Source of the DNA: Rahnella aceris
GTDB lineage: Bacteria; Pseudomonadota; Gammaproteobacteria; Enterobacterales; Enterobacteriaceae
Direction of reading: 5' to 3'
NCBI RefSeq assembly: GCF_011684115.1
Contig: NZ_JAADJV010000002.1
Coordinates: 557,209-621,208, forward strand
DNA: 64,000 nt
The position numbers and the translations under genes are program-made. Below the pieces are notes generated by a model, which was not told where the DNA came from, ran no database searches, and saw only the letters and a list, made by a program, of their open reading frames with translations. Of the stretch, positions 21,463 to 31,952 are shown piece by piece; the first letter of the stretch is position 1; each line of letters opens with the position of its first letter.

Positions 21463-22464
21463 ATGTTCAAACCCCGCAAACTAACCGAAGCAGACGTCAC
21501 ACCCGAAAGTATTTTTTATGACCGGCGCAAAGTTTTACAGGCACTGGGGATCAGTGCCGCGGCACTCGCTGTTCCCCAAAATGCACGCGCAGATATCCTT
21601 TCCTGGTTCAAAGGCCATGACCGCCCTGCCGCGCCCGCCGGTAAACCGCTGGATTTCACCAAACCCGCTGCTTATCAAAATGACCTGACACTGACCCCCG
21701 AGGACAAAGTTTCCGGCTACAACAATTTCTATGAATTCGGGCTGGATAAAGCTGATCCGGCCGCCAACGCCGGGCAACTGGTTACCTCGCCGTGGAAATT
21801 AACAATAGAAGGCGAAGTTGCTAAACCGATGACGCTGGATATGGATGACATCATGAAGCGCTTCCCGCTTGAGCAACGTATTTACCGGATGCGTTGCGTC
21901 GAAGCCTGGTCGATGGTGGTGCCGTGGATCGGTTTTCAGCTGAGTGAGATTCTCAAACTTGCCGAACCGACCAGCAAAGCGCGTTATGTCGCGTTTACTA
22001 CCTTATATGACCCGGAACATATGCCGGGGCAGAAAGACCGGTTTATCGGCGGTGGACTGAATTACCCGTACGTTGAAGGATTGCGTATAGATGAAGCGAT
22101 GAACCCGCTGGCGATGATGACGGTCGGCGTTTATGGTAAAGCACTTCCGCCACAAAACGGCGCGCCCATCCGCCTGACCATTCCGTGGAAGTACGGTTTC
22201 AAAGGCATCAAATCCATCGTGAACATCAAATTTACTCAAGATGAGCCGCCGACAACCTGGAACCAGATTGCCTCCAACGAATACGGGTTTTACGCCAACG
22301 TGAACCCGCATGTGGATCACCCGCGCTGGTCGCAGGCAACGGAACGGTTTATCGGTTCCGGCGGCTTACTCGACGTGCAACGCCAGCCGACATTGCTGTT
22401 CAATGGTTATGCCGAGCAGGTAGCATCGATGTATCACGGTATGGATTTACGTAAGTTCTATTAA
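21463..22464 (+). CDS. msrP: Methionine sulfoxide reductase catalytic subunit MsrP (molybdoenzyme)
   Basis: 333 aa from ATG 21463, which has GGAGAAGG just upstream; the ATG at 21442 is not family-like. The N-terminus carries a Tat signal ([13 protein letters not shown] ... QNARA), and the mature part is a sulfite-oxidase-fold molybdoprotein. The molybdenum-ligand cysteine is in [10 protein letters not shown]. MsrP repairs oxidised methionines in periplasmic proteins, taking electrons from quinol through MsrQ. It is followed 18 bp later by msrQ. Confidence 0.97.
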   Translation: MFKPRKLTEADVTPESIFYDRRKVLQALGISAAALAVPQNARADILSWFKGHDRPAAPAGKPLDFTKPAAYQNDLTLTPEDKVSGYNNFYEFGLDKADPAANAGQLVTSPWKLTIEGEVAKPMTLDMDDIMKRFPLEQRIYRMRCVEAWSMVVPWIGFQLSEILKLAEPTSKARYVAFTTLYDPEHMPGQKDRFIGGGLNYPYVEGLRIDEAMNPLAMMTVGVYGKALPPQNGAPIRLTIPWKYGFKGIKSIVNIKFTQDEPPTTWNQIASNEYGFYANVNPHVDHPRWSQATERFIGSGGLLDVQRQPTLLFNGYAEQVASMYHGMDLRKFY

Positions 22465-22482
22465 GGAAGAGGCGGTTCAGTT

Positions 22483-23085
22483 ATGCGTCGTTTAAGCCCT
22501 GCCAATATTACCGGGTTGAAAGTGATCATCTATCTTTGCGCCATTTTGCCTTTTTTCTGGATTGTGCTTTCGATTAATCAGGGCGGGTTCAGCGCCGATC
22601 CCGCCAAAGATATTCAGCATTTTACCGGTAGGATGACTCTGAAATTTTTGCTGGTGACATTACTGGTCACGCCCGTCGCACGCTATGGCAAACAGCCATT
22701 ACTGATCCGCACGCGCCGTTTGCTGGGGTTGTGGTGTTTTGCGTGGGGAACCTTGCATCTTCTCAGCTATTCATTCCTGGAGCTTGGGATCAACAATATC
22801 CGCCTGCTGGGAAGTGAACTGATATCGCGCCCGTATCTCACCCTCGGTATCATCTGCTGGATCCTGCTGCTGGCACTGGCCTGCACCTCCACCGTGTGGG
22901 CACAACGCAAAATGGGATCAACCTGGCAAAAGTTGCACAACTTCATTTATCTCATCGCCATACTTGCGCCGATCCACTACCTTTGGTCGGTAAAAGTGCT
23001 GTCGCCACAACCGGTGATTTACGCAATACTTGCCGTCATCTTGCTGGCATTCCGTTATAAAAAATTCCGCCAGTGGCTGCGATAA
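22483..23085 (+). CDS. msrQ: Heme-binding membrane subunit MsrQ
   Basis: 200 aa with six predicted membrane helices and the ferric-reductase-like fold. Heme-ligand histidines are expected in [10 protein letters not shown] and in the [19 protein letters not shown] stretch. It passes electrons from the quinone pool to MsrP. Start ATG 22483 follows GGAAGAGGCGG. Operon with msrP; the downstream 240 bp before aroQ suggests the operon ends here. Confidence 0.95.
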   Translation: MRRLSPANITGLKVIIYLCAILPFFWIVLSINQGGFSADPAKDIQHFTGRMTLKFLLVTLLVTPVARYGKQPLLIRTRRLLGLWCFAWGTLHLLSYSFLELGINNIRLLGSELISRPYLTLGIICWILLLALACTSTVWAQRKMGSTWQKLHNFIYLIAILAPIHYLWSVKVLSPQPVIYAILAVILLAFRYKKFRQWLR

Positions 23086-23209
23086 GCCGTGGAACTTTTG
23101 GCCCGGTTGCCCCTCATAATTTCGACAATTGCACCCACGTTGACCGGCCGAGGGTTGATTATCTTCGCTGATAAGACCAGTATTTAGCTGCGAATTGCCA
23201 CGATATCAT

Positions 23210-23215
23210 TATAAT
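23210..23215 (+). promoter_or_regulatory. Candidate -10 element for aroQ-accBC
   Basis: A consensus TATAAT lies 111 bp before aroQ in the 241-bp gap after msrQ. No good -35 hexamer is found at 16-18 bp (GCTGCG at 17 bp), so it would need activator help or is fortuitous. Confidence 0.35.
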
Positions 23216-23326
23216 GCCCGACCTCATGCCGAAGAGACGGGCCGATTTGCCGCGAAATAGGTGACAAACCGGTGACATCAGGGTATTTTCTACAATCTTT
23301 GTCTAATTGCCGGAGATAGGCTCACA

Positions 23327-23779
23327 ATGGCGCATAAGTTTGACATTTTGCTACTGAACGGTCCTAACCTGAATTTGTTAGGCACCCGTGAGCCTGAAAC
23401 GTACGGACACACCACGCTCAACGATATTGTTAAAGGTTTGGAAGTGCAGGCTGCTGCTGCTGATGTAGCACTGAGCCATCTGCAATCCAATGCAGAACAT
23501 GTCCTGATTGAACGTATTCATCAGGCACGCGGAAATGTCGATTTCATCCTGATCAATCCCGCGGCCTTTACCCATACCAGCGTGGCGCTGCGCGATGCAT
23601 TACTGGGGGTGTCGATTCCGTTTATCGAGATCCATCTGTCGAATGTACATGCCCGCGAAGCGTTCCGGCACCATTCCTATCTTTCCGACATCGCAGTGGG
23701 CGTTATTTGCGGACTTGGCGCAGATGGCTACCACTTTGCATTACAGGCAGCGGTTAACCGCTTGTCAAAAACCCACTAA
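23327..23779 (+). CDS. aroQ: Type II 3-dehydroquinate dehydratase
   Basis: 150 aa, the usual size of the dodecameric type II enzyme. N-terminal [20 protein letters not shown] carries the catalytic Tyr26 and lid arginine; [12 protein letters not shown] carries the catalytic-site histidine, and [13 protein letters not shown] the substrate-binding residues. It converts 3-dehydroquinate to 3-dehydroshikimate in the shikimate pathway. It is 32 bp upstream of accB, an arrangement common outside E. coli K-12, which uses the type I AroD. Confidence 0.97.
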   Translation: MAHKFDILLLNGPNLNLLGTREPETYGHTTLNDIVKGLEVQAAAADVALSHLQSNAEHVLIERIHQARGNVDFILINPAAFTHTSVALRDALLGVSIPFIEIHLSNVHAREAFRHHSYLSDIAVGVICGLGADGYHFALQAAVNRLSKTH

Positions 23780-23811
23780 TTTCTACGCAAAAAGAGTACG
23801 GAATCACACCC

Positions 23812-24276
23812 ATGGATATTCGTAAAATTAAAAAACTGATCGAACTGGTTGAAGAATCAGGCATTTCTGAACTGGAAATTTCTGAAGGCGAAGAATCAGT
23901 ACGTATCAGCCGTGCTGCACCTGCGCAGGCTTATCCTATGATGCAACAAGCTTACGCTATGCCTGTACAACAACAGCCAGGTCTGGCTGCTGCGGTTGCG
24001 CCAGCAGCTGCGCCTGCAGAAGCAGCTCCGGCTGCAATCAGTGGCCATATCGTTCGCTCACCGATGGTAGGCACCTTCTACCGTACGCCAAGCCCGGACG
24101 CTAAAGCCTTCATCGAAGTGGGTCAGAAAGTGAACGCCGGTGATACCCTGTGTATCGTTGAAGCGATGAAAATGATGAACCAAATCGAAGCAGACAAATC
24201 CGGTGTTGTTAAAGCAATTCTGGTAGAAAGCGGCCAACCGGTTGAATTCGACGAGCCGCTGGTCGTCATCGAATAA
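23812..24276 (+). CDS. accB: Biotin carboxyl carrier protein of acetyl-CoA carboxylase
   Basis: 154 aa. N-terminal domain ([20 protein letters not shown]) is followed by an Ala/Pro-rich linker (about 55-76) and the biotinyl domain with EAMKMMNQ, biotin on Lys120, and the thumb around 90-100. It carries carboxyl from AccC to the transferase AccAD for malonyl-CoA synthesis. AccB is known to repress its own operon in E. coli. Eleven bp upstream of accC. Confidence 0.98.
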   Translation: MDIRKIKKLIELVEESGISELEISEGEESVRISRAAPAQAYPMMQQAYAMPVQQQPGLAAAVAPAAAPAEAAPAAISGHIVRSPMVGTFYRTPSPDAKAFIEVGQKVNAGDTLCIVEAMKMMNQIEADKSGVVKAILVESGQPVEFDEPLVVIE

Positions 24277-24287
24277 CGAGGCGTACC

Positions 24288-25637
24288 ATGGTAGATAAAA
24301 TTGTTATCGCGAACCGCGGCGAGATTGCTCTGCGTATTTTGCGTGCCTGTAAAGAAATGGGCATCAAAACCGTTGCTGTGCACTCTACCGCTGACCGTGA
24401 CCTGAAACACGTGCTGCTGGCAGACGAAACCGTCTGTATCGGTCCTGCACCTTCAGTAAAAAGCTATCTGAACATCCCTGCCATCATCGCTGCGGCGGAA
24501 ATCACTGGTGCGGTGGCTATCCACCCGGGCTACGGTTTCCTGTCCGAGAATGCCGATTTTGCAGAGCAGGTTGAGCGTTCTGGTTTTATCTTCATCGGCC
24601 CGAAAGCTGAAACTATCCGCCTGATGGGTGACAAAGTTTCTGCGATCCAGGCGATGAAAGCGGCTGGCGTACCTTGTGTACCTGGCTCTGACGGCCCGCT
24701 GGGCGATGACATGGATCAAAACCGTGCCTTCGCAAAACGTATCGGCTATCCGGTCATCATCAAAGCTTCTGGCGGCGGCGGCGGTCGTGGTATGCGTGTT
24801 GTACGCGGCGACAAAGACCTCGAACAGTCCATCAACATGACCCGTGCGGAAGCTAAAGCAGCTTTCAACAACGACATGGTTTACATGGAAAAATACCTGG
24901 AAAATCCACGTCACGTGGAAATTCAGGTACTGGCTGATGGTCAGGGCAACGCCGTTTATCTGGCTGAACGTGACTGCTCCATGCAGCGTCGTCACCAGAA
25001 AGTCGTTGAAGAAGCGCCAGCACCGGGCATCACGGAAGATCTTCGTCGTTTCATCGGCGAACGTTGTGCCAAAGCCTGTGTGGATATTGGCTACCGTGGC
25101 GCAGGTACTTTCGAGTTCCTGTATGAAAACGGCGAGTTTTTCTTCATCGAAATGAACACCCGTATCCAGGTTGAGCATCCGGTTACCGAGATGATCACCG
25201 GTGTGGATTTGATCAAAGAGCAGCTGCGCATTGCGTCCGGCCAGCCACTGTCGATCAAACAAAGCGAAGTGAAAGTCAAAGGCCATGCGGTGGAATGCCG
25301 CATTAACGCGGAAGACCCGAACACCTTCCTGCCAAGCCCAGGCAAAATCACCCGTTTCCACGCACCTGGCGGCTTCGGTGTTCGTTGGGAATCGCACATT
25401 TACGCAGGCTACACAGTGCCTCCGTACTACGATTCCATGATCGGTAAACTGATCACTTACGGTGAAACCCGTGAAGTGGCCATTGCCCGCATGAAAAATG
25501 CGCTGGCAGAACTGATCATCGACGGCATCAAAACCAACATTGAACTGCAAATGCGCATTATGGACGACGAGAATTTCCAGCATGGTGGCACTAACATCCA
25601 CTATCTTGAGAAAAAACTCGGTTTGCAGGAAAAATAA
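24288..25637 (+). CDS. accC: Biotin carboxylase subunit of acetyl-CoA carboxylase
   Basis: 449 aa, same length as E. coli AccC. ATP-grasp fold with the glycine-rich lid [14 protein letters not shown] near residue 160, the [14 protein letters not shown] active-site strand and conserved [13 protein letters not shown] metal ligands. It carboxylates the biotin of AccB with bicarbonate and ATP. Operon with aroQ-accB and ending at a strong terminator. A 405-codon open frame antisense to it is a codon-bias shadow. Confidence 0.98.
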   Translation: MVDKIVIANRGEIALRILRACKEMGIKTVAVHSTADRDLKHVLLADETVCIGPAPSVKSYLNIPAIIAAAEITGAVAIHPGYGFLSENADFAEQVERSGFIFIGPKAETIRLMGDKVSAIQAMKAAGVPCVPGSDGPLGDDMDQNRAFAKRIGYPVIIKASGGGGGRGMRVVRGDKDLEQSINMTRAEAKAAFNNDMVYMEKYLENPRHVEIQVLADGQGNAVYLAERDCSMQRRHQKVVEEAPAPGITEDLRRFIGERCAKACVDIGYRGAGTFEFLYENGEFFFIEMNTRIQVEHPVTEMITGVDLIKEQLRIASGQPLSIKQSEVKVKGHAVECRINAEDPNTFLPSPGKITRFHAPGGFGVRWESHIYAGYTVPPYYDSMIGKLITYGETREVAIARMKNALAELIIDGIKTNIELQMRIMDDENFQHGGTNIHYLEKKLGLQEK

Positions 25638-25668
25638 AAAAGACCGTACCGTTGCGTACTCTCTTATC

Positions 25669-25694
25669 AAGGCCGGATATTCCGGCCTTTTTTA
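25669..25694 (+). terminator. Rho-independent terminator after accC
   Basis: AAGGCCGGA (25669-25677) / TCCGGCCTT (25681-25689) with a 3-nt loop and a run of T. Confidence 0.93.
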
Positions 25695-25716
25695 CGTTTT
25701 GAGGGGAGACAAGTAA

Positions 25717-25965
25717 ATGGCGTTGGACAAACGTTTCTTACAAGCCAACCGTGAAGCCCGATGGGCTTTTGGGCTGACGATTGCTTATCTGCTGGCATGG
25801 AGTTTTGCCGCCTATATTCCTGACGATAAACAGGGCATCACCGGCCTGCCGCACTGGTTCGAAATGGCCTGTCTGCTGGTACCGCTGATATTCGTTCTTT
25901 TAAGCTGGCTGATGGTTCGCGTGATTTACCGCGATATTCCGCTGGAGGACAGTCATGCAGACTGA
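25717..25965 (+). CDS. yhdT: Small membrane protein YhdT
   Basis: 82 aa, DUF997, two membrane helices (FGLTIAYLLAWSFAAYI and a second at about 50-68). It overlaps panF by 11 bp and precedes it in all enterics I know, so it probably helps the pantothenate symporter, but no function is established. SD GAGGGGAG precedes ATG 25717. Confidence 0.92.
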   Translation: MALDKRFLQANREARWAFGLTIAYLLAWSFAAYIPDDKQGITGLPHWFEMACLLVPLIFVLLSWLMVRVIYRDIPLEDSHAD

Positions 25966-27400
25966 AGTCTTATTGCCACTGATTGCCTATTTGCTGCTGG
26001 TTTTCGGGTTGTCTGTTTATGCATATACCCGCCGCGAGCAGGGCAACTTCCTGACTGAATATTTCCTCGGCAACCGCTCCATGGGCGGCTTCGTGCTGGC
26101 CATGACCCTGACCGCCACCTACATCAGTGCCAGTTCCTTTATCGGCGGCCCCGGTGCCGCCTACAAATTTGGCCTTGGCTGGGTATTGCTGGCAATGATT
26201 CAGTTGCCTGCCGTCTGGCTTTCACTCGGCGTACTGGGTAAAAAATTCGCCATTCTGGCGCGCCGCTATAATGCGGTCACGCTGAACGACATGCTGTTTG
26301 CCCGCTACCAGAGCCGTCTGCTGGTCTGGCTGGCAAGCCTGAGTCTGCTGGTGGCATTTCTGGGCGCGATGACCGTTCAGTTCATCGGTGGTGCACGCCT
26401 GCTGGAAACAGCAGCCGGTATTCCTTACGACACCGGACTGCTGATTTTCGGCATCAGCATCGCGCTGTATACCGCGTTTGGCGGCTTTCGTGCCAGCGTG
26501 CTCAATGACGCCATGCAGGGACTGGTGATGCTGCTCGGCACCATTTTACTCCTGATCGCTGTCATTCACGCGGCGGGTGGCCTGCACAGTGCGGTGGATA
26601 AGCTCCAGCAAATCGACCCGAAACTGGTATCCGTGCATGGCGGGGATGACGTCCTTTCACTGCCGTTTATGGCTTCTTTCTGGGTTTTGGTGTGCTTTGG
26701 CGTGATTGGCCTGCCGCATACCGCCGTGCGCTGTATTTCCTACAAAGACAGCAAAGCGGTACACCGTGGCATTGTGCTCGGCACTATCGTGGTCGCCATT
26801 TTGATGCTTGGTATGCATCTGGCGGGTGCGCTGGGGCGTGCCATTTTACCTGATCTGAAAATTCCCGATCAGGTGATCCCGACGCTGATGATCACCGTGC
26901 TGCCGCCCTACGCCGCCGGGATTTTCCTCGCGGCACCGATGGCCGCCATTATGTCGACCATCAACGCGCAGCTTTTGCAATCATCTGCGACTATCGTTAA
27001 AGACTTGTACCTCGGTATTAAACCGGAACAACTGGCTAACGAGCGCAAGTTAAAACGCTTCTCAAGCTGGGCCACCTTTATACTGGGATTACTGGTCTTA
27101 CTGGCCGCATGGCGTCCGCCGGAAATGATTATCTGGCTGAACCTGCTGGCGTTTGGCGGGCTGGAAGCGGTGTTCCTGTGGCCGCTGGTGCTCGGTTTGT
27201 ACTGGGAGCGGGCGAACGCCACGGGCGCACTGAGCTCAATGATTGTTGGCGCGGTTTGTTATACCCTGCTCGCCAGTATTGACCTGCATATTGCCGGTCT
27301 GCATCCGATTGTGCCGTCGCTGTTGCTGAGCCTGCTGGCGTTTTATACCGGCAATAAGTTTGGTAAACAGCCACGCGAAAACGTACTCAAGCCGTCCTGA
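25955..27400 (+). CDS. panF: Sodium/pantothenate symporter
   Basis: 481 aa, sodium:solute symporter family with about 13 membrane helices. The family signature is near [17 protein letters not shown], with Na-site residues in the early [23 protein letters not shown] tract. It imports pantothenate for coenzyme A synthesis at the inner membrane. Translationally linked to yhdT by overlap and followed 43 bp later by prmA. Confidence 0.96.
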   Translation: MQTEVLLPLIAYLLLVFGLSVYAYTRREQGNFLTEYFLGNRSMGGFVLAMTLTATYISASSFIGGPGAAYKFGLGWVLLAMIQLPAVWLSLGVLGKKFAILARRYNAVTLNDMLFARYQSRLLVWLASLSLLVAFLGAMTVQFIGGARLLETAAGIPYDTGLLIFGISIALYTAFGGFRASVLNDAMQGLVMLLGTILLLIAVIHAAGGLHSAVDKLQQIDPKLVSVHGGDDVLSLPFMASFWVLVCFGVIGLPHTAVRCISYKDSKAVHRGIVLGTIVVAILMLGMHLAGALGRAILPDLKIPDQVIPTLMITVLPPYAAGIFLAAPMAAIMSTINAQLLQSSATIVKDLYLGIKPEQLANERKLKRFSSWATFILGLLVLLAAWRPPEMIIWLNLLAFGGLEAVFLWPLVLGLYWERANATGALSSMIVGAVCYTLLASIDLHIAGLHPIVPSLLLSLLAFYTGNKFGKQPRENVLKPS

Positions 27401-27443
27401 TCGGGCGGCACTGATTTTACAGATTGTTAAGAAGAGAATGGCT

Positions 27444-28328
27444 ATGCCTTGGATCCAACTGAAAATTAATACCACCGGTAACGACGCGGAAACGCTGAGC
27501 GACGCGCTTATCGAAAGTGGCGCCGTGTCCGTAACGTTCCAGGACACCCACGATAATCCGGTCTTCGAACCGCTGCCGGGCGAAACCCTGTTGTGGGGTG
27601 ATACCGACGCCATCGGCCTGTACGATGCGGAAACCGACATGGACGAAGTGATCGCCATGCTGGAAAACGAACCTCTGCTGGGCAAAGGTTTCGTGCACAA
27701 AATCGAACAACTGGAAGACAAAGACTGGGAACGCGAATGGATGGATAACTTCCACCCGATGCGTTTTGGCGAACGTCTGTGGATTTGCCCGAGCTGGCGC
27801 GATGTGCCGGATCCGAATGCCGTGAACGTGATGCTGGATCCGGGACTGGCGTTTGGTACCGGCACCCACCCGACCACCGCGATGTGTCTGCAATGGCTCG
27901 ACAGTCTGGATCTGACCGATAAAACCGTGATCGACTTCGGTTGCGGTTCCGGCATTCTGGCGATCGCCGCGCTGAAGCTGGGTGCAAAACACGTGGTTGG
28001 GATCGACATCGATCCGCAGGCGATTCAGGCCAGCCGCGATAACGCCGAACGTAACGGCGTATCAGAGCGTCTGTCGCTTTATCTGCCGAAAGACCAGCCT
28101 GATAACCTGTCAGCCGACGTGGTGGTCGCCAATATTCTCGCAGGCCCTCTGCGCGAACTGGCGCCACTGATCAGCGTGCTGCCGGTAGCAGGTGGCCATC
28201 TGGGGCTTTCCGGCGTACTGGCCAGCCAGGCGCAAAGCGTAGCGGATGCCTATAAAGACCAATTCGAACTGGATCCGGTGGCCGAGAAAGAAGAATGGTG
28301 CCGTATAACCGGTGTTAAAAAAGCCTGA
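27444..28328 (+). CDS. prmA: Ribosomal protein L11 methyltransferase
   Basis: 294 aa from ATG 27444 (MPWIQLKIN), about 8 nt behind AAGAAGAG; an ATG at 27438 is too close to that SD. N-terminal L11-binding domain, linker, then Rossmann methyltransferase with [17 protein letters not shown] and [11 protein letters not shown]. Trimethylates L11 at several residues using S-adenosylmethionine. Same order as E. coli (panF-prmA). A hairpin with a short T-run follows. Confidence 0.97.
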   Translation: MPWIQLKINTTGNDAETLSDALIESGAVSVTFQDTHDNPVFEPLPGETLLWGDTDAIGLYDAETDMDEVIAMLENEPLLGKGFVHKIEQLEDKDWEREWMDNFHPMRFGERLWICPSWRDVPDPNAVNVMLDPGLAFGTGTHPTTAMCLQWLDSLDLTDKTVIDFGCGSGILAIAALKLGAKHVVGIDIDPQAIQASRDNAERNGVSERLSLYLPKDQPDNLSADVVVANILAGPLRELAPLISVLPVAGGHLGLSGVLASQAQSVADAYKDQFELDPVAEKEEWCRITGVKKA

Positions 28329-28337
28329 TGTCAGCCT

Positions 28338-28376
28338 CCCGCTTTTTCTGTTTGTTTGTGCAGAAAGAGCGGGTTT
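28338..28376 (+). terminator. Probable terminator after prmA
   Basis: CCCGCTTTTTCTG (28338-28350) pairs with CAGAAAGAGCGGG (28361-28373), one G-T wobble, then TTT. Confidence 0.7.
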
Positions 28377-28477
28377 CCCCCCAAAATCCTTTTCCGGCCT
28401 TTTCCCGTATTTCTCCTGCCGCCTAAACCCCTTACACTTCGCAAGGTTTATTACTCAGCAAATGAAAGGGATAACTC

Positions 28478-29230
28478 TTGAAAGGAACAATATTGTCTGC
28501 CGCGCTGGCTGCACTTACGCTGTCAGTTTCTGCACAACCCGCCTTCGCAAACGAAGCGCCACATTGGTCATATGATGGCGACGCCGCCCCGCAAAACTGG
28601 TCAAAACTCAGCCCTGACTTCCATCTGTGCGAGCAGGGCAAAGCACAGTCGCCTATCGATATCAAAGAGGCGTTAGAGGTGCACCCTCGCCCGCTTAAAC
28701 TCAGCTATCAGTTACCGCCGGTGAATGTCATTAATAACGGCCACAGCGTGCAGGTGAATGTTCAGCAGGGTGATTTTGCCACGCTGGACGGGGATAAATT
28801 CGTCCTCCAGCAATTCCACTTCCACTCTCCGAGCGAAAATACCCTCAACGGTAAATCTTTCCCGATGGAGGCGCATTTTGTTCATATGGATGCTGACGGT
28901 GAAATTGCGGTGATTGCCGTAATGTTTGAAACCGGCAAAGCTAATGCCGAGCTGGAAAAAATCTGGCAACAGATGCCGGAAAAAGCGGGCGAATCTGTCA
29001 CGCTGAAAGAGAAAGTCAGTCTTGATGGCCTGCTGCCCACCGATCTGACGCATTATCGTTTCAGCGGATCGCTGACTACGCCACCTTGTACAGAAGGCGT
29101 TCGCTGGCTGGTCGTTAAACAACCTCAGACGCTGTCTGAGGCGCAGTTGAAGAAATTCCAGCATGCGATGCATCATGCGAACAATCGCCCGGTACAAGGA
29201 CTGCATGGCCGCGTGGTAGTGGCAGAGTAA
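28478..29230 (+). CDS. Periplasmic alpha-type carbonic anhydrase
   Basis: 250 aa. Signal peptide 1-25 (ending PAFANE), then the alpha-CA fold with zinc ligands His114 and His116 in QQFHFHSPSEN and His133 in EAHFVHMD; Cys51 and Cys204 (TTPPCTEG) are placed for the family disulfide. It interconverts CO2 and bicarbonate in the periplasm. The start is TTG 28478, eight nt after GAAAGGG; the ATG at 28462 is out of frame. It stands alone between prmA and dusB, an insertion relative to E. coli K-12. Confidence 0.93.
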   Translation: MKGTILSAALAALTLSVSAQPAFANEAPHWSYDGDAAPQNWSKLSPDFHLCEQGKAQSPIDIKEALEVHPRPLKLSYQLPPVNVINNGHSVQVNVQQGDFATLDGDKFVLQQFHFHSPSENTLNGKSFPMEAHFVHMDADGEIAVIAVMFETGKANAELEKIWQQMPEKAGESVTLKEKVSLDGLLPTDLTHYRFSGSLTTPPCTEGVRWLVVKQPQTLSEAQLKKFQHAMHHANNRPVQGLHGRVVVAE

Positions 29231-29551
29231 TTCCGTACTGCAGATTAAGGTGCAGAATCTGTTTCTGCATCTCTTTGTCTTGTTTGTTCACCTTTCTGAA
29301 AATGAGTCACTTTTTAACCAAAAGACGATCTGCATCACAGAATTTTGTGGTTGTTGCTGCTTAAAACGTCAGATCTCCCCTTAGAATCAACTGTTATAAC
29401 CGGATGATTCAGAGAGTTATTAGGAATTTGCCCAAGCGCACAATTTGACCGAAGTCACATAACTCAATGTAAAACCACGATAAAAAAACAAATCGTCATG
29501 AACTTCAGCGCTGACAAGACATTTTCTTATCAAATTGCTCAAAGTTTGGCC
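29231..29551. other. Upstream control region of dusB-fis
   Basis: About 320 bp without a gene, rich in A/T tracts. By analogy with E. coli it should hold Fis and CRP sites feeding the fis promoter; I could not delimit any by eye with confidence. Confidence 0.5.
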
Positions 29552-29580
29552 TTTCATATCGCAGCGAAAATGCGTAATAT
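29552..29580 (+). promoter_or_regulatory. fis promoter (upstream of dusB)
   Basis: TTTCAT (-35, 29552-29557), 17-bp spacer, TAATAT (-10, 29575-29580), followed by a GC-rich discriminator ACGCGCCCTTGCGG. Both the hexamers and the flanks closely match the known E. coli fis promoter, which is under stringent (ppGpp) control through such a discriminator. Confidence 0.88.
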
Positions 29581-29619
29581 ACGCGCCCTTGCGGACATCA
29601 GTATGGTCATTCCTAGTTC

Positions 29620-30585
29620 ATGCGCATCGGACACCACCAGCTTACAAATTGCCTGATTGCGGCCCCGATGGCCGGTATCACTGACCGACCATTTCGTGCC
29701 TTATGTCATGCGATGGGGGCTGGAATGGCAGTATCTGAAATGCTCTCCTCCAATCCGGAGGTGTGGCGGACGGATAAGTCACGTTTGCGCATGGTACATA
29801 ACGATGAACCGGGGATCCGCGCCGTGCAAATTGCCGGTTGCGACCCCGAAGATATGGCGGCTGCTGCACGAATTAACGTGGAAAGCGGTGCGCAAATCAT
29901 TGATATCAATATGGGCTGCCCGGCCAAGAAAGTGAACCGCAAACTGGCAGGTTCTGCATTGTTGCAGTATCCGGATTTGGTGAAACAAATCCTGACTGCC
30001 GTTGTTAAGGCGGTAGATGTGCCAGTCACGTTGAAAATTCGTACTGGTTGGGCACCGGAACACCGTAACTGTGTACAAATTGCCCAATTGGCTGAAGACT
30101 GTGGAATTCAGGCCCTGACTATTCATGGCCGAACCCGTGCCTGTCTCTTCAATGGAGAAGCAGAGTACGACAGTATTCGGACAGTTAAGCAGAGTGTTTC
30201 CATTCCGATTATCGCGAATGGCGACATAACTGACCCGCATAAAGCCAGAGCGGTGCTCGACTACACCGGAGCTGATGCTCTGATGATAGGACGTGCCGCT
30301 CAGGGGAGACCCTGGATCTTCCGGGAAATCCAGCATTATCTGGACACAGGGGAGCTGTTACCTCCACCTCCTATGGGTGAGGTTCAGCGCTTGTTAATAG
30401 GGCACGTACGGGAATTGCACGACTTTTACGGTCAAGGCAAGGGATTCCGTATCGCCCGTAAGCATGTTTCCTGGTATCTCCAGGAGCATGCCCCAAATGA
30501 CCAGTTTCGGCGCTCCTTCAACGCCATAGAGGATGCCAGCGAACAGCTGGAGGCGTTGGAAGCATATTTCGAAAATCTTGCGTAA
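29620..30585 (+). CDS. dusB: tRNA-dihydrouridine synthase B
   Basis: 321 aa TIM-barrel flavoenzyme. Motifs: [12 protein letters not shown] at the start, catalytic Cys100 in [16 protein letters not shown]-binding IHGRTR and [18 protein letters not shown]. It reduces uridine at position 17 of tRNA. First gene of the dusB-fis operon, where its translation is known to help fis expression. ATG 29620 directly follows the promoter by about 40 bp. Confidence 0.97.
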   Translation: MRIGHHQLTNCLIAAPMAGITDRPFRALCHAMGAGMAVSEMLSSNPEVWRTDKSRLRMVHNDEPGIRAVQIAGCDPEDMAAAARINVESGAQIIDINMGCPAKKVNRKLAGSALLQYPDLVKQILTAVVKAVDVPVTLKIRTGWAPEHRNCVQIAQLAEDCGIQALTIHGRTRACLFNGEAEYDSIRTVKQSVSIPIIANGDITDPHKARAVLDYTGADALMIGRAAQGRPWIFREIQHYLDTGELLPPPPMGEVQRLLIGHVRELHDFYGQGKGFRIARKHVSWYLQEHAPNDQFRRSFNAIEDASEQLEALEAYFENLA

Positions 30586-30606
30586 CAAAAAAGAGCTGAC
30601 AGAACT

Positions 30607-30903
30607 ATGTTCGAACAACGCGTGAATTCTGACGTACTGACCGTTTCTACCGTTAATTCTCAGGATCAGGTAACCCAAAAACCCCTGCGTGACTCGGTAA
30701 AACAAGCACTTAAGGGCTATTTTGCTCAATTGAATGGTCAGGACGTGAATGACCTGTATGAGTTGGTATTGGCTGAAGTTGAACAGCCACTGTTAGACAT
30801 GGTGATGCAGTATACCCGTGGCAACCAGACTCGTGCGGCCCTGATGATGGGTATCAACCGCGGTACGCTGCGTAAGAAATTGAAAAAATACGGCATGAAC
30901 TGA
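30607..30903 (+). CDS. fis: Nucleoid protein and regulator Fis
   Basis: 98 aa, differing from my memory of E. coli Fis at a single position (Gly for Asn in [10 protein letters not shown]). The N-terminal beta hairpin arms contact invertases; the C-terminal HTH is [26 protein letters not shown] homodimer that bends DNA, stimulates rRNA promoters and site-specific recombination in fast growth. 21 bp after dusB, closed by a terminator. Confidence 0.99.
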   Translation: MFEQRVNSDVLTVSTVNSQDQVTQKPLRDSVKQALKGYFAQLNGQDVNDLYELVLAEVEQPLLDMVMQYTRGNQTRAALMMGINRGTLRKKLKKYGMN

Positions 30904-30923
30904 TACTAATCAGTCGATGTCTT

Positions 30924-30960
30924 AAAAAGGCGCTTTTCCGCAAGGGGAGCGCCTTTTTGT
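30924..30960 (+). terminator. Rho-independent terminator after fis
   Basis: AAAAAGGCGC (30924-30933) / GCGCCTTTTT (30949-30958) with an inner imperfect stem; T-run on the 3' side. Confidence 0.93.
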
Positions 30961-31022
30961 TTTCTGCTTTGCCCGTAGACCTTTACCCCAAAATCTGCGC
31001 AAAACCTAACCCAGATCAACCC

Positions 31023-31041
31023 AAATGAGAATAATTATCTC
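31023..31041. promoter_or_regulatory. Fur-like box upstream of the DoxX gene
   Basis: TGAGAATAATTATCT fits the 7-1-7 Fur pattern TGATAAT-N-ATTATCA with two mismatches in fourteen. It lies about 65-80 bp before the DoxX start, a promoter-proximal position. Confidence 0.45.
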
Positions 31042-31103
31042 CTGCATTCAGCGATTAAGCACTACCTTAGACGGACAATAAAACGTCTCCGGGAGTCACT
31101 CTG

Positions 31104-31532
31104 ATGAAGCAACTTTATCTTCGTTTTACCGCAGCACTGAACAAACCTGATCTGGCGATTTTGCTGTTACGGATCACCTATGGACTGCTGATTTTTCACG
31201 GCTGGCATAAGCTGCATGACGGTCTGGGCGGTATTCAGGGCATGCTGGCAGGCTATGGTATTCCGGCATTTGTCGCCTACGGCGTGATCATAGGCGAAGT
31301 GATCGCCCCGATTATGATGATGCTGGGGATTTTCACCCGACTCGCCGCGCTGTCTGCCGCAGCGACAATGATTGTTGCGTGGATGATGGTCGGTATCCAT
31401 CACACCTTTGCACTCACCCCGGTCGGTGCCTGGGCGATTGAAGATATCGTCTATTACTTCATGGCCGCCGTCGTGATCGCGCTGTATGGCAGTGGACGGT
31501 ACTCTGTGATGAGCAACCCGCTGTATCGCTGA
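31104..31532 (+). CDS. DoxX-family inner-membrane protein
   Basis: 142 aa, four membrane helices, with the typical RITYGLLIFHGWHKL start and a conserved GEVIAPIMMMLGIFTRLAAL. DoxX proteins are linked to redox and membrane stress in some bacteria, but the substrate is unknown. The gene is monocistronic between fis and lpxP, with SD CGGGAG and a Fur-like box upstream. It is not part of the E. coli order here. Confidence 0.87.
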   Translation: MKQLYLRFTAALNKPDLAILLLRITYGLLIFHGWHKLHDGLGGIQGMLAGYGIPAFVAYGVIIGEVIAPIMMMLGIFTRLAALSAAATMIVAWMMVGIHHTFALTPVGAWAIEDIVYYFMAAVVIALYGSGRYSVMSNPLYR

Positions 31533-31952
31533 TATTCCCTTTCAGCATGTTTCGCCAGCGGAGCATGCTGAAATATCATGTGGTGGATATCGCGACGTCT
31601 GAATGCTAATGCCTTCTTTCCGTAGTGTTTTCATTTTATTGTCTAAACCCACACGTAAATAAACAGTAAAGAGTGCGTTTATCGGACAATTACCCTCTGC
31701 GGTTAGATCACACGACATGTTATACTCACGGCAAGAGTCGAATTCGCCCCGCTCAACGCCTACGGACAGCCCTTCAGCTTCGCGATCCCGCCTTTTAATT
31801 GTGTCTTGATAAAGTAAAAGTGAGTCAATATATGTGCTTTCGGAAACGTTTACACCCGCATGTTGTCCCACTCTTTAACAGACAATTCGTATCGCGACTG
31901 AGCTAACCCCTGACGCGTTACCCCGGTTTTTTATGCAGATGATTGGGCTTTT
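31533..31952. other. doxX-lpxP intergenic region with a 10-bp inverted repeat
   Basis: 420 bp. TTTCAGCATG (31540-31549) / CATGCTGAAA (31564-31573) forms a hairpin just after doxX, probably a weak terminator. A TGTTATACT extended -10-like sequence at about 31719-31727 may serve lpxP, leaving a long leader. A 109-codon minus-strand frame here looks like noise. Confidence 0.5.

Noticed and set aside
24453..25670. 405-codon frame antisense to accC
   Set aside because: Mirror of a codon-biased gene; composition (His/Phe/Arg-rich) is typical of antisense shadows.
28462..28478. ATG at 28462 as start of the carbonic anhydrase
   Set aside because: It is out of frame with the enzyme; the TTG at 28478 gives a proper signal peptide.
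31542..31871. 109-codon minus-strand frame in the doxX-lpxP gap
   Set aside because: No SD, odd composition, overlaps hairpin and promoter-like sequence.
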